The notes below the pieces were generated by a model. That model was given only the letters and a program-made list of their open reading frames with translations. It was not told where the DNA came from and did no database searches. 64,000 nt of DNA from a virus. Below are positions 52,617 through 59,593 of this stretch, piece after piece. Where the stretch lies: positions 1 through 64,000 of the IMG/VR virus record IMGVR_UViG_3300042691_021282. The stretch is one strand, 5' to 3'. The position numbers and the translations under genes were made by a program. Numbering within the stretch: the first letter of the stretch is position 1; each line of letters opens with the position of its first letter.

Positions 52617-54533
52617 TTACTTTCTTATAAATTCCCGTGTAGTATAACTAGATGATGTTTTATATATTGACCCAGAAACATCCGATCCGGAAGAAATAGT
52701 ATCCACAATCATATCTACATTACTATTTTCAATATCTAATTGCAAATATAGGTCCTGAAGACCAATAATATCATTTGAATACGGAGTAACTGATATTTCT
52801 ATAATTGGTTCATTTGATTTTTGTTTTGAAGTTGATATTAGATTTGTTGGAAAGATTATAATTTCTCCTTTTTCATAATTTATTGTCCCTGCATTGTTAT
52901 TTACAATTATTGGAGTTGATGTCTCTGTATCAATACGGAAAAATATTATAGTTCCGTTCTTTAAATTTGAATTTGGAATATCAGAAAGATATAAGTCATA
53001 ATTATATCCATTCAATCTAAATCCAGAAGATTTTATATTATAACCCTTCGAATCATTAATATTAAATTGGTTTCCAAAACAAATTTCATATTCTGAGAAT
53101 TGACCTAAAACTGCTCTTAGATCTCTTCTCATTACTATATTAGTAATGTTTGATGTTATTGATCTATCAGTCTCATCAATTACTTTTAAGAATTTACTAT
53201 ATTTAAATCTAGCACCATATTTATTTAACTCTGATGAATCCGAGTATTTAATTATATTGTTAATGACTCTTGTTTGAAGTTTACTTGAAGATTGTGATAG
53301 ATTAGTATTATAGTAGACTGAAGAGTCAAATTCAATATAGAGATATTTTAAATCTACTATTTCAGTTACAATACCAGCAACACTGTATTTTCTTAGTAGA
53401 TTTTTTAGATTTTCCTTAATAGAATTTGCAAGAAAATCTCCGGAAATTGGTTTTATTGCGATGAAAACTTTTCCATATTTAGGAGGATCAAGTTCCTCTC
53501 CCCCAAATACAGAAACAGACTCTGCTTCTGGATATAAAGAAGCAACAATGGTTTCATAATCTTCGGTTGTTACTGCTCTTTTCTGTGAGGAGTATAAACG
53601 AGGAGCAAACTTACGAATAGACTCTACGGATTCAATTTCTCTTCCTCCCTGAGAAGGAGAATTTGAAGTAATTAATGATATTCCAGTGGAAACAATTCTA
53701 CCATTATTATCAAATAATCTACCACTAAAATTGAATGATGTTATTCCATTGGCACTTTCACCACCATTACTTACTACGTGATATACTTCAACGATATTAT
53801 TGTTATCTAATTTCTTACCAAAAATTCCATCACCAAAAACAATCTCATATCTTTGATCTTCTATTTCTTTGATAAAGAAAACTCTAGATTCAGCATCTAC
53901 AGCACAAAAATCCGTACAAATGTTAAATTTTCTAATTACAGTACTTTCAAAAGAATTTCTTACTTCAACAACTATTGATGATGTGTCAATATTTGCATTT
54001 GAAAGAATAAATCTTTGATTTTTATTATTGCTGTCTACAACAAATCTCTCAAGTAAATAAGTTCCTTCATATACATCAATATTTTCAAAAAAAGCAATAT
54101 TATTTGTAACTGGAACTGTAATATCGTTTAAAATTGAAAATGTGTAACTCTGAGACCCAAAATTATTTGAAGAGGAACACACTGTACCTCTCTGTAAAGT
54201 AATTGTTTTTGGATTTGTAGTGAAATTCGAGGTATCTATAAAAAATGATATATTTGCCTTTGCTGATGTTTTAGATCTTGGAACATAACCAATATGTCCT
54301 GCAAGAGAAACAACGTTTTCTCTAAGAGTTGCACTATCAATAAAGACCTCATTGCTAATCATATTAGCATTGTATGAGGAAATATATGTATTATATGCAA
54401 GAAGGTCTATGATTGTTGAAAGATTTGAACCTTCAAAGTCATAGTCAGTAAAATTTGAATTAGATCTTAGATATTCTCTAAGAGAACTTTTTATTTGATC
54501 GAAATCTAAATTGGTAAAATTAACTAATGCCAT
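52617..54533 (-). CDS. 6: Baseplate wedge protein gp6
   Basis: 638 residues (T4 gp6: 660). FDQIKSSLREYLRSNSNFTD (11-30), DFEGSNLSTIIDLLAYNTYI and LRENVVSLAGHIGYVPRSKT are standard gp6 N-terminal segments; the middle has the baseplate J-like motif VFGDGIFGKKLDNNN and AVTTEDYETIVASLYPEAES. gp6 forms the inner ring of the baseplate, joined with gp25 and gp53. The gp25 stop abuts its ATG and gp7 follows after one base, so 25-6-7 are one unit. Confidence 0.95.
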   Translation of the reverse strand: MALVNFTNLDFDQIKSSLREYLRSNSNFTDYDFEGSNLSTIIDLLAYNTYISSYNANMISNEVFIDSATLRENVVSLAGHIGYVPRSKTSAKANISFFIDTSNFTTNPKTITLQRGTVCSSSNNFGSQSYTFSILNDITVPVTNNIAFFENIDVYEGTYLLERFVVDSNNKNQRFILSNANIDTSSIVVEVRNSFESTVIRKFNICTDFCAVDAESRVFFIKEIEDQRYEIVFGDGIFGKKLDNNNIVEVYHVVSNGGESANGITSFNFSGRLFDNNGRIVSTGISLITSNSPSQGGREIESVESIRKFAPRLYSSQKRAVTTEDYETIVASLYPEAESVSVFGGEELDPPKYGKVFIAIKPISGDFLANSIKENLKNLLRKYSVAGIVTEIVDLKYLYIEFDSSVYYNTNLSQSSSKLQTRVINNIIKYSDSSELNKYGARFKYSKFLKVIDETDRSITSNITNIVMRRDLRAVLGQFSEYEICFGNQFNINDSKGYNIKSSGFRLNGYNYDLYLSDIPNSNLKNGTIIFFRIDTETSTPIIVNNNAGTINYEKGEIIIFPTNLISTSKQKSNEPIIEISVTPYSNDIIGLQDLYLQLDIENSNVDMIVDTISSGSDVSGSIYKTSSSYTTREFIRK

Positions 54534-54935
54534 TTATCGTGTTGGCTGTAGTGCAAATGTTAGTTGTTGAGGTAAAACATCAATTCCAACTATTCTATAT
54601 GTAATTGTTACATTAAATTCATTTTCATCATAATTTGGTGTTACTTCTACATTAATAAGTCTAACTCTTGGCTCATACTTATTAATAGTATCTCTAATTT
54701 CATCCTCAATAATTGATGCGGAAACTGCATCCATATTTTCAAAAAGTTGTCTACTTACTCTTGAACCTAGGTTTGGATTAAAAAATCTTTCACCAGGAAG
54801 AGTAAAGACTAAATTGCGAATAGAACGGGAAATAGCGGTTTCATTTTTAAGACCAATAAGGTCATAATTTACAGGGTTAACCTGAAAAGTCATACTTATG
54901 TCTTTGAAACCCTTACTTACCCGTTCTACAGGCAT
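54534..54935 (-). CDS. 25: Baseplate wedge protein gp25
   Basis: 133 residues; T4 gp25 has 132. GERFFNPNLGSRVSRQLFEN (49-68) and DEIRDTINKYEPRVRLINVE follow the T4 pattern (SRPFDPEFGCDLSDQLFENM, VRNYEPRIDKLAVNVIP). The lysozyme-like fold, without lysozyme activity, links gp6 to the sheath. An AATAAATA late element lies 22 bases upstream. It heads the baseplate transcript 25-6-7-8. Confidence 0.95.
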   Translation of the reverse strand: MPVERVSKGFKDISMTFQVNPVNYDLIGLKNETAISRSIRNLVFTLPGERFFNPNLGSRVSRQLFENMDAVSASIIEDEIRDTINKYEPRVRLINVEVTPNYDENEFNVTITYRIVGIDVLPQQLTFALQPTR

Positions 54936-54956
54936 AAAAAATTAATAAATCTATCT

Positions 54957-54964
54957 TATTTATT
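54957..54964 (-). promoter_or_regulatory. Late-type promoter AATAAATA for gp25-6-7
   Basis: Minus-strand AATAAATA, 22 bases upstream of the gp25 ATG, overlapping the stop of the 53-codon gene. Confidence 0.55.
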
Positions 54965-55124
54965 ATGGTTTTTTTGATTCATAAAGAGGTTCAGTTCCAT
55001 ACTCCCAATCATCATAGTCATCATCATTACGAATTTTCTCGTGAATTTCGTTTTGAACTTCAAAATTATGCTTTTTTGGTGTTAAATCATCATTAAAGAT
55101 TTCTCTAAGCATTTTTTGATCCAT
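54963..55124 (-). CDS. Small acidic protein, 53 aa
   Basis: Reads MDQKMLREIFNDDLTPKKHN, then an acidic EKIRNDDDYDDWEYGTEPLY block. A GGAG ribosome binding site sits seven bases before the ATG. It stands between gp25 and the 215-residue gene with no long gap. No family recognised; coding potential is supported by the ribosome binding site and the tight packing. Confidence 0.65.
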   Translation of the reverse strand: MDQKMLREIFNDDLTPKKHNFEVQNEIHEKIRNDDDYDDWEYGTEPLYESKKP

Positions 55125-55127
55125 TTT

Positions 55128-55775
55128 TTACTCCTGATTCGTTAAATCAGAACTTTTTACGGGGTTCCTATCCCGTTTATCAATGTAAAATCCCTTTCTT
55201 AAGTAATCTTCATCAGTTATAAACTCCAAATCATCAGTTTTTATTTGATTTTCTCCTTTCCAAAGAGGAAAAGCAACAGAATTTCCGAATCTAAAGTCAG
55301 GATTTTGTCTAAAATGCACCTCTATGAGGTTATTATTAATAAATTCGCAATTAATCCACTCATAATTACCTTTTAAACTATTTAATATTGAAGGAAAGTT
55401 GATGTCTCGATCAATTTTGGACCATTTTTTCCATTTATACAATGGATCTTGAGAGTTTCTTTCACCTAAAACAACTAATCTTGGTATTTTTTGAAAAAAA
55501 TCGACACTTAAATGCTCTCCAACAAAAATTTCACACCAAAATTCTGATGGATGTAAATGATCTGTAGATTTATCAATCCATTCTATACGAGAAAATCGAC
55601 TCATACCGAGTAAATTGATACTTGGTCGAACTATATAATGACCTGGATGTGGAACGGGGCATCCTGTAGGTCCACAGAGATGCCCCAAACGACGATTTAG
55701 AAATAGTTTATTGTAAACCCATAGATCTTCTTCGAGAATTGAATTCCATTCATCTACTGGATCTGAGTAGTACAT
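55128..55775 (-). CDS. Conserved phage protein of unknown function, 215 aa
   Basis: Motifs include DLWVYNKLFLNRRLGHLCGP (17-36), PVPHPGHYIVRPSINLLGMS, HPSEFWCEIFVGEHLSVDFF and NLIEVHFRQNPDFRFGNS. The succession of a -VRP-N--G loop, a WCEIF strand and an EVHFRxNPDF strand is reminiscent of ATP-grasp enzymes, but I cannot show the full set of ATP- and metal-binding residues. I recall conserved relatives in cyanophages, near gp25, always hypothetical. The start overlaps the 75-residue gene upstream by 22 bases. Confidence 0.7.
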   Translation of the reverse strand: MYYSDPVDEWNSILEEDLWVYNKLFLNRRLGHLCGPTGCPVPHPGHYIVRPSINLLGMSRFSRIEWIDKSTDHLHPSEFWCEIFVGEHLSVDFFQKIPRLVVLGERNSQDPLYKWKKWSKIDRDINFPSILNSLKGNYEWINCEFINNNLIEVHFRQNPDFRFGNSVAFPLWKGENQIKTDDLEFITDEDYLRKGFYIDKRDRNPVKSSDLTNQE

Positions 55776-55981
55776 GAGTTGAATCCTGATGGGTTGTTTC
55801 TATGTAATGTATAATTTTTTTGAATTCGTATGTCGGAATTTTTAAATGTCCAACATTCACCATTACTATCTAGAAAAACAACCCATTCAAGATCATGTTC
55901 TTGAGATCTATCAATTACAAAAAAAGCCCAACCATTACCCTTTGGAGTAATAACTGGGATTTGAGGATTTAATTGTATCAT
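55754..55981 (-). CDS. Conserved small cyanophage protein, 75 aa
   Basis: Starts MIQLNPQIPVITPKGNGWAF and continues LEWVVFLDSNGECWTFKN. It has a compact beta pattern like small SH3-type barrels. I recall near relatives in many marine cyanophages at this place, without function. The ATG is separated from the next upstream stop by six bases. Confidence 0.75.
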   Translation of the reverse strand: MIQLNPQIPVITPKGNGWAFFVIDRSQEHDLEWVVFLDSNGECWTFKNSDIRIQKNYTLHRNNPSGFNSCTTQIQ

Positions 55982-55987
55982 AAAGGA

Positions 55988-56128
55988 TTATTTACCTTGT
56001 CCCCTATATTTCTTCTTACGTCCATTACGAGAAGTAGCACTGAGTAATGTACGAGGAGAACGTCCTTGACGAGTTTTCTTAGGTGCTCCGGGTTCAAACA
56101 GAGTCTTATTAGATCCACCTTTAGCCAT
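55988..56128 (-). CDS. Small highly basic protein, 46 aa
   Basis: Starts MAKGGSNKTLFEPGAPKKTR, then QGRSPRTLL and ends NGRKKKYRGQGK. Lys, Arg and Gly dominate. Similar tiny proteins ending KKRYRGQGK occur in many cyanophages and are often missed. It follows the glycosyltransferase-like gene by 20 bases with a GGAGG ribosome binding site close to the ATG (minus 56139-56135). Nucleic-acid or capsid-interior binding is plausible from charge, not shown. Confidence 0.75.
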   Translation of the reverse strand: MAKGGSNKTLFEPGAPKKTRQGRSPRTLLSATSRNGRKKKYRGQGK

Positions 56129-56148
56129 AAATTACCTCCAAAATAAAA

Positions 56149-56916
56149 TCAAATAATACGAGTTTTCTCATGTCCAACTCTGATACGAGGATCGCACCAG
56201 ATTTCAAAACCTGCCTCTTTTGCATCAAGACAGAATGATACATCTTCTCCGCACATATCCTGAACTGCACCAGATTCAAAGACTTGCATCTTAGGAGCAA
56301 ACCAAGGATATTCAAGATTCTCAAAGACACCGTTCTTAATCAGAACCCAACCAAAACCAGTGTAGTCAACTGTGAAAGGCTTTCTACGCTTGGAGATTGA
56401 TTCCACGGTTTCATGATTCATCACACCACCGTTTTTACGGAAATCATCTTCCTCTAACCAATGTGCGACAGATGTTGTGACACCATCTTCGGTTGCATAC
56501 CAACCTGCAACAATTTCTTTCTCATCTCCTTCAGCAGGAAGAGCAACATCACAGAGTTGCCAGAATTTGTTAGAATCAAAAACAATGTCACTATCAATCC
56601 AGAGTTGATAATCATAGTTTAGTTTACCATCCCAAGGAATTTGTTTGGGACCACGAAGTACATTTGCCCCAAGAACCTTACAACGGGCAAAGTTCACCAT
56701 TGATGAGTAATCTTGAGAAATCTGAATACTCATTCCGTTTTGTACAAGGTCAAAACAGAGTTGTACAAATGCTTTGAGAAAAATGAAAGAACAACCACGA
56801 CCTGGAAGACAGAATACAATTGACTTCCCTTTCATTCTTTCTTTGATTGCATCAATATCCCATTCTTGTTCTTTGGGTTTTGGTGCTGTTGCTTTTACTG
56901 TAAATCCTTTTGCCAT
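56149..56916 (-). CDS. Glycosyltransferase-like protein (GT-A fold), 255 aa
   Basis: YDYQLWIDSDIVFDSNKF (101-118) contains a DxD metal/nucleotide-sugar motif (Asp108, Asp110), and MCGEDVSFCLDAKEAGFEIW near 217-236 gives the ED acceptor-side motif of GT2-like enzymes. KSIVFCLPGRGCSFIFL at 31-47 resembles the opening Rossmann strand. The family is common in T4-like cyanophages. Acceptor unknown: DNA, virion protein or host surface glycan. A near-consensus sigma70 promoter (TTGACA-N17-TAAAAT) drives it, so expression is probably early, which argues against a purely structural role. Confidence 0.75.
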   Translation of the reverse strand: MAKGFTVKATAPKPKEQEWDIDAIKERMKGKSIVFCLPGRGCSFIFLKAFVQLCFDLVQNGMSIQISQDYSSMVNFARCKVLGANVLRGPKQIPWDGKLNYDYQLWIDSDIVFDSNKFWQLCDVALPAEGDEKEIVAGWYATEDGVTTSVAHWLEEDDFRKNGGVMNHETVESISKRRKPFTVDYTGFGWVLIKNGVFENLEYPWFAPKMQVFESGAVQDMCGEDVSFCLDAKEAGFEIWCDPRIRVGHEKTRII

Positions 56917-56939
56917 AAGTTAAATTAACCTTCAGATCA

Positions 56940-56968
56940 ATTTTATCGTCCTATTTAGTATTTGTCAA
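56940..56968 (-). promoter_or_regulatory. Sigma70-type promoter for the glycosyltransferase gene
   Basis: Minus strand TTGACA (56968-56963), 17 bases, TAAAAT (56945-56940), 24 bases before the ATG and overlapping the stop of the upstream 66-codon gene. Confidence 0.75.
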
Positions 56969-57165
56969 TATGAGGCATTTTGTGCTATGAGTCTATTGAC
57001 AGTCACTTCTTCATATTGTAAATCTTCCTTTGAAATATTCGCACCTAATAAGTCAACCATTCTGTGCAGCATATCCCAGGTCTCAGAGAATTTGTTCTCT
57101 GGTAAACTGTGATAAATGCACCGATCCTTTGCGTAGATGTGATATAATTTTTCAGTATTTTCCAT
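56965..57165 (-). CDS. Conserved small cyanophage protein, 66 aa
   Basis: Starts MENTEKLYHIYAKDRCIYHS and continues FSETWDMLHRMVDLLG, then YEEVTVNRLI. I recall relatives with -KLYFIYAKDKCIYHSL- in many cyanophages, with no assigned function. It lies between a small membrane protein gene and the glycosyltransferase-like gene. Single domain, no membrane segment. Confidence 0.75.
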   Translation of the reverse strand: MENTEKLYHIYAKDRCIYHSLPENKFSETWDMLHRMVDLLGANISKEDLQYEEVTVNRLIAQNASY

Positions 57166-57186
57166 AAAATTTTTTCCGGAATTTTT

Positions 57187-57330
57187 TTATTTCGTCAATG
57201 CATTATATATTACCACTATGAGAATTCCGAGGGGGACTCCGATAATTCTAAACATTTTTCCAGGATATCGTATTAACCATCCCGCAAAGACTACCTTCCA
57301 GAAATTCCAATAGGGGGGTTTTCTTTTCAT
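57187..57330 (-). CDS. Small membrane protein, 47 aa
   Basis: MKRKPPYWNFWKVVFAGWLI followed by a hydrophobic segment IIGVPLGILIVVIYNAL near the C-terminus, a single transmembrane helix with a basic N-terminal side. ATG 57330 is preferred to an upstream GTG. It could act at the host membrane in takeover or lysis, but nothing specific is seen. No clear ribosome binding site. Confidence 0.55.
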   Translation of the reverse strand: MKRKPPYWNFWKVVFAGWLIRYPGKMFRIIGVPLGILIVVIYNALTK

Positions 57331-57743
57331 CTTATAGGTCCGGAAAAATTTTATGAGAGTGATATTTAGAGGTCGATTTGTCACCTCTGTAGGTTAGGGT
57401 AGTTTGGGTTTTTATATACGGGGGGCAACGGCAACGCAAAATATAAACAATAACAAACAACATCAAATAACTGCTATAACGAATAACAAACTGACAACGA
57501 ATAAAGTATAGTTATTCGTCTATTTTACATCAACTGCCCCCATCTTCTAGTGTATTATAATACATCAGTGCAGTTGTTTATACTGCCAACACGAACATTT
57601 CCACGATATAATTATATTTTACACCATTCTTTATATCAACTGCCAGCACATTGTCGATAAAATCTAAACAACTGACACGAAGAATGTATAAAGAACGACG
57701 CAAAGTATAATTATATCAACTGAAAGTACTGATAGTATTACTA
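57331..57743. other. Gene-free AT-rich region with short repeats
   Basis: No convincing ORF. It contains three ATCAACTG boxes (57529, 57635, 57715; two extended to ATCAACTGCC), a perfect 14-bp palindrome TGTATTATAATACA (57551-57564), and many ACGAAT/ATTCGT words. A weak minus-strand promoter (TTGCGT-N17-TATAAA near 57405-57440) may serve the 47-codon gene. Probably regulatory for the flanking small genes. Confidence 0.5.
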
Positions 57744-57911
57744 TTACCAGGGCACAGAGAGGTCTTCTACATAACTCTTGACTGATTCATTATGCTCAAG
57801 TTCAAAGAGTTTCTTCCAATCAATCTGATGAGGGTCGAAATCACCCAGAACGTCAAGTTCTAACGTGATACGATACTTATTCTTTTGTGCTAAGAGGTAC
57901 GAACTAGCCAT
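57744..57911 (-). CDS. Small protein, 55 aa, under tandem host-type promoters
   Basis: Starts MASSYLLAQKNKYRITLELD and ends VKSYVEDLSVPW. The middle, DFDPHQIDWKKLFELE, resembles short proteins I recall from cyanophages, with no known role. It is isolated between two gene-free stretches and preceded by two near-consensus sigma70 promoters. Strong early expression of so small a protein suggests a host-directed function; that is inference. Confidence 0.75.
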   Translation of the reverse strand: MASSYLLAQKNKYRITLELDVLGDFDPHQIDWKKLFELEHNESVKSYVEDLSVPW

Positions 57912-57943
57912 AAGTCGATGAGAAGAACTAACTGCTTAACGTT

Positions 57944-57972
57944 ATCCTACCAGGAATTATATCCCCTGTCAA
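57944..57972 (-). promoter_or_regulatory. Sigma70-type promoter (proximal) for the 55-aa gene
   Basis: Minus strand TTGACA (57972-57967), 17 bases, TAGGAT (57949-57944), 33 bases before the ATG. Perfect -35 and spacing. Confidence 0.75.
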
Positions 57973-58003
57973 GTGTTATATCTTACACGAACTCATAGAC
58001 ACA

Positions 58004-58300
58004 ACGAATCAACCCCTTATAAACACTTCTTTATAAAAGGTCAAAGTCTATTCTTATAAACGAATTCTATTATACACGAATCAATCACAAAAGTCAATCT
58101 TGTTCTATGCTTATATGTGAAAATCTCATACGAAGCATATCTAATCACGAATGAACTTTGTGATGATAATGCGTAGTGCTCTTCTATTATAAGAAAGCAT
58201 ACGAAATCTATCTAATCACGAATGAACTTTTAATTCAATTTATAATATAATGATTATGTGATAATATTATACATCAATTATCTAATAACGAATGAACTTT
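58004..58300. repeat. Five-copy motif array with a period near 71 bp
   Basis: ACGAATSAA occurs at 58004, 58076, 58147, 58218 and 58288, spaced 72, 71, 71 and 70 bases. The last three copies lie in a conserved 21-mer (58139-58159, 58210-58230, 58280-58300) that differs by one base in the third. Sequence between copies is AT-rich and different. Iteron-like or operator-like; there are too few copies and too poor conservation for CRISPR. Confidence 0.8.
58069..58097 (-). promoter_or_regulatory. Sigma70-type promoter (distal) for the 55-aa gene
   Basis: Minus strand TTGACT (58097-58092), 17 bases, TATAAT (58074-58069). One copy of the ACGAATSAA array (58076-58084) fills the spacer next to the -10, so an array-binding protein would block or modulate it. 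Confidence 0.75.
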
Positions 58301-58454
58301 TTATACTATAAACAATAATCATTACTGAAAGTAGCAGAGATTTCTATTTGTCCTGTGCGAAAGACTTATCTCATCAGGTGAACTGCCTATTGTGCTCTCT
58401 TGGAATAGAAATTTACTTTAAGTTCAATCCTAATTATTGTATTTCATACTCGGT

Positions 58455-58462
58455 TATTTATA
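58455..58462 (-). promoter_or_regulatory. Late promoter TATAAATA facing left
   Basis: Exact T4-type octamer on the minus strand, divergent from the two plus-strand late elements at 58526 and 58599. The next minus gene is 540 bases away, so the transcript would have a long leader through the repeat array. Confidence 0.45.
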
Positions 58463-58502
58463 TACTTAATATTCAATTATATACAATTATCAGGGTTTTA
58501 TG

Positions 58503-58534
58503 ATATTTATCAATACTGGGTATTTGATAAATAT
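58503..58534. repeat. Inverted repeat covering a late promoter
   Basis: Perfect 11-bp arms ATATTTATCAA (58503-58513) and TTGATAAATAT (58524-58534) with a 10-base spacer. The right arm contains the plus-strand GATAAATA and the left arm its mirror image on the minus strand. It could be an operator or simply a bidirectional late element. Confidence 0.75.
58526..58533 (+). promoter_or_regulatory. Late-type promoter GATAAATA upstream of the nested hairpin
   Basis: GATAAATA ending five bases before the left arm of the 15-bp inverted repeat at 58539. A T4-like start site about six bases downstream would begin the RNA at that arm. Confidence 0.55.
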
Positions 58535-58538
58535 AATG

Positions 58539-58626
58539 TCTGTTTGGGTTGCACTTTACAGACGGGGAGCAGAGTTAGATTCTCTCTGCTCCCTTTAATA
58601 TAAATAACTTCTGCAACCCAAACAGA
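58539..58626. repeat. Nested inverted repeats in the leader of the plus-strand gene
   Basis: Outer arms TCTGTTTGGGTTGCA (58539-58553) and TGCAACCCAAACAGA (58612-58626) are perfectly complementary over 15 bp. Inside them GGGAGCAGAG (58565-58574) and CTCTGCTCCC (58584-58593) form a 10-bp stem with a 9-base loop. An alternative GTCTG/CAGAC pairing (58538-58542 with 58559-58563) competes with the outer stem. The ATG of the plus-strand gene is seven bases past the right arm. Confidence 0.9.
58599..58606 (+). promoter_or_regulatory. Late promoter TATAAATA inside the nested repeat
   Basis: Exact T4-type late octamer, ending five bases before the right outer arm and 27 bases before the ATG of the plus-strand gene. 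RNA from here would lack the left arm and so could not form the long stem. Confidence 0.7.
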
Positions 58627-58632
58627 ACAGAT

Positions 58633-59205
58633 ATGGAACACTTTAACTGTAAAAAGTTAAATGAAGTCTTTAATGTTGATGGATTAGATTATATCCAAAT
58701 AGAGGACATTAAAAAAGAATTCAATTCAATCTCCACTTTCAATCTCAATCGTAAAAAAGGAATTGGAGATATTATTAAAAATAAAACAGAAATATTAAAA
58801 ATATCAAAAAGTGATACTGAAGATATAATCTATCAAAAAGAGAAAACTAAAGATAATACCATCAATTCTATAAATGAATGGATTGATAATACTTTTGCTG
58901 AGTTATTAAAACAACAAAGCAATCTTCTAACTCATTTAGAATGGAAAAACACACAGATAAAGAAACTTGAAAAACTTCCTTTAAGTGAATATAAAAAGAT
59001 TAGAGAAAGTTTTATTGATTTTATTAGTTCTATGGACTGTGAATTAGAAGAAAAACTATGTCAAAACAAAGTAATTGAAAATAAAAGCATTAACGAAATC
59101 AACTTAGAGAAAAGAAAAGAGAATATAAGGGCACAAGTAAAAAATCAAAAAAGTAATCTTAAGGATGATAAGAAACTACCGGACTTTTCTAACTTTATAC
59201 TTTAG
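58633..59205 (+). CDS. Lone plus-strand gene, unknown protein of 190 aa
   Basis: Starts MEHFNCKKLNEVFNVDGLDY. Very rich in Lys, Asn, Ile and Glu, mostly helical, with coiled-coil stretches such as LEEKLCQNKVIENKSINEIN. No catalytic motif, membrane segment or signal peptide seen. It is the only convincing gene on this strand in the window, lies between gene-free regions and is more AT-rich in codon use than its neighbours, so it looks like an accessory insertion. The leader has two late promoters and a nested hairpin, and no Shine-Dalgarno. Function unknown; regulatory or host-takeover roles are only guesses. Confidence 0.75.
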   Translation: MEHFNCKKLNEVFNVDGLDYIQIEDIKKEFNSISTFNLNRKKGIGDIIKNKTEILKISKSDTEDIIYQKEKTKDNTINSINEWIDNTFAELLKQQSNLLTHLEWKNTQIKKLEKLPLSEYKKIRESFIDFISSMDCELEEKLCQNKVIENKSINEINLEKRKENIRAQVKNQKSNLKDDKKLPDFSNFIL

Positions 59206-59593
59206 GATGGCAATTCAGTACTATGACCCCTGAGAGAGTTTATGAGTGCCTTACAGGGGCATACAGAAGTGTCTGGTGAAGTGTTATATGAATGTCTGGG
59301 AGTGTGTTATAAGATATAACAGAAGTGTGATATTGTTATAATGTGGGGTGTGGGGGTTTTTTATGTGTCCTGGGGGTACTTGACTTTTGTGCGGAGATGT
59401 GATAGAGTGCGGGCTAAGATCACAAGACCCAGACGCATTTAATTGATTATAAGAATCAAGGTCTAGAAGGGTTTATAGAACATAAGAATCAAGACCTAGA
59501 AGGCATTAGTCATCAAATCAACACAAAGAGATAAAACAGTAATATATGTTTTTTAATACGTTTTTTAATATAACGTTATTGTTATACTTTCAT
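59206..59593. other. Gene-free region with G-rich plus strand and short repeats
   Basis: No ORF of note. The plus strand near 59340-59390 is G-rich (GGGGTGTGGGGG, then TGGGGGT), resembling on the minus strand the C-rich tracts of the 62-64 kb promoter modules. A possible plus-strand promoter TTGACT-N17-TAGAGT lies near 59380-59410, and a 22-bp direct repeat follows at 59449. The last 60 bases are AT-rich. Confidence 0.5.
59449..59503 (+). repeat. Direct repeat, two 22-bp copies
   Basis: ATAAGAATCAAGRYCTAGAAGG occurs at 59449-59470 and 59482-59503, 33 bases apart, differing at two positions. CAAGGTCTAG/CAAGACCTAG variation also creates partial palindromes. Function unknown. Confidence 0.7.

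Noticed and set aside
58139-58300. CRISPR-like array (21-mer at 70-bp spacing)
   Set aside because: Only three good copies, repeats too short, spacers about 50 bases and AT-rich without protospacer character, no cas gene.
57331-58632. tRNA genes, common in cyanophages
   Set aside because: I looked for cloverleaf-like stems with GTTCRA-type T-loops in the gene-free regions and saw none; a tRNA search program would settle it.
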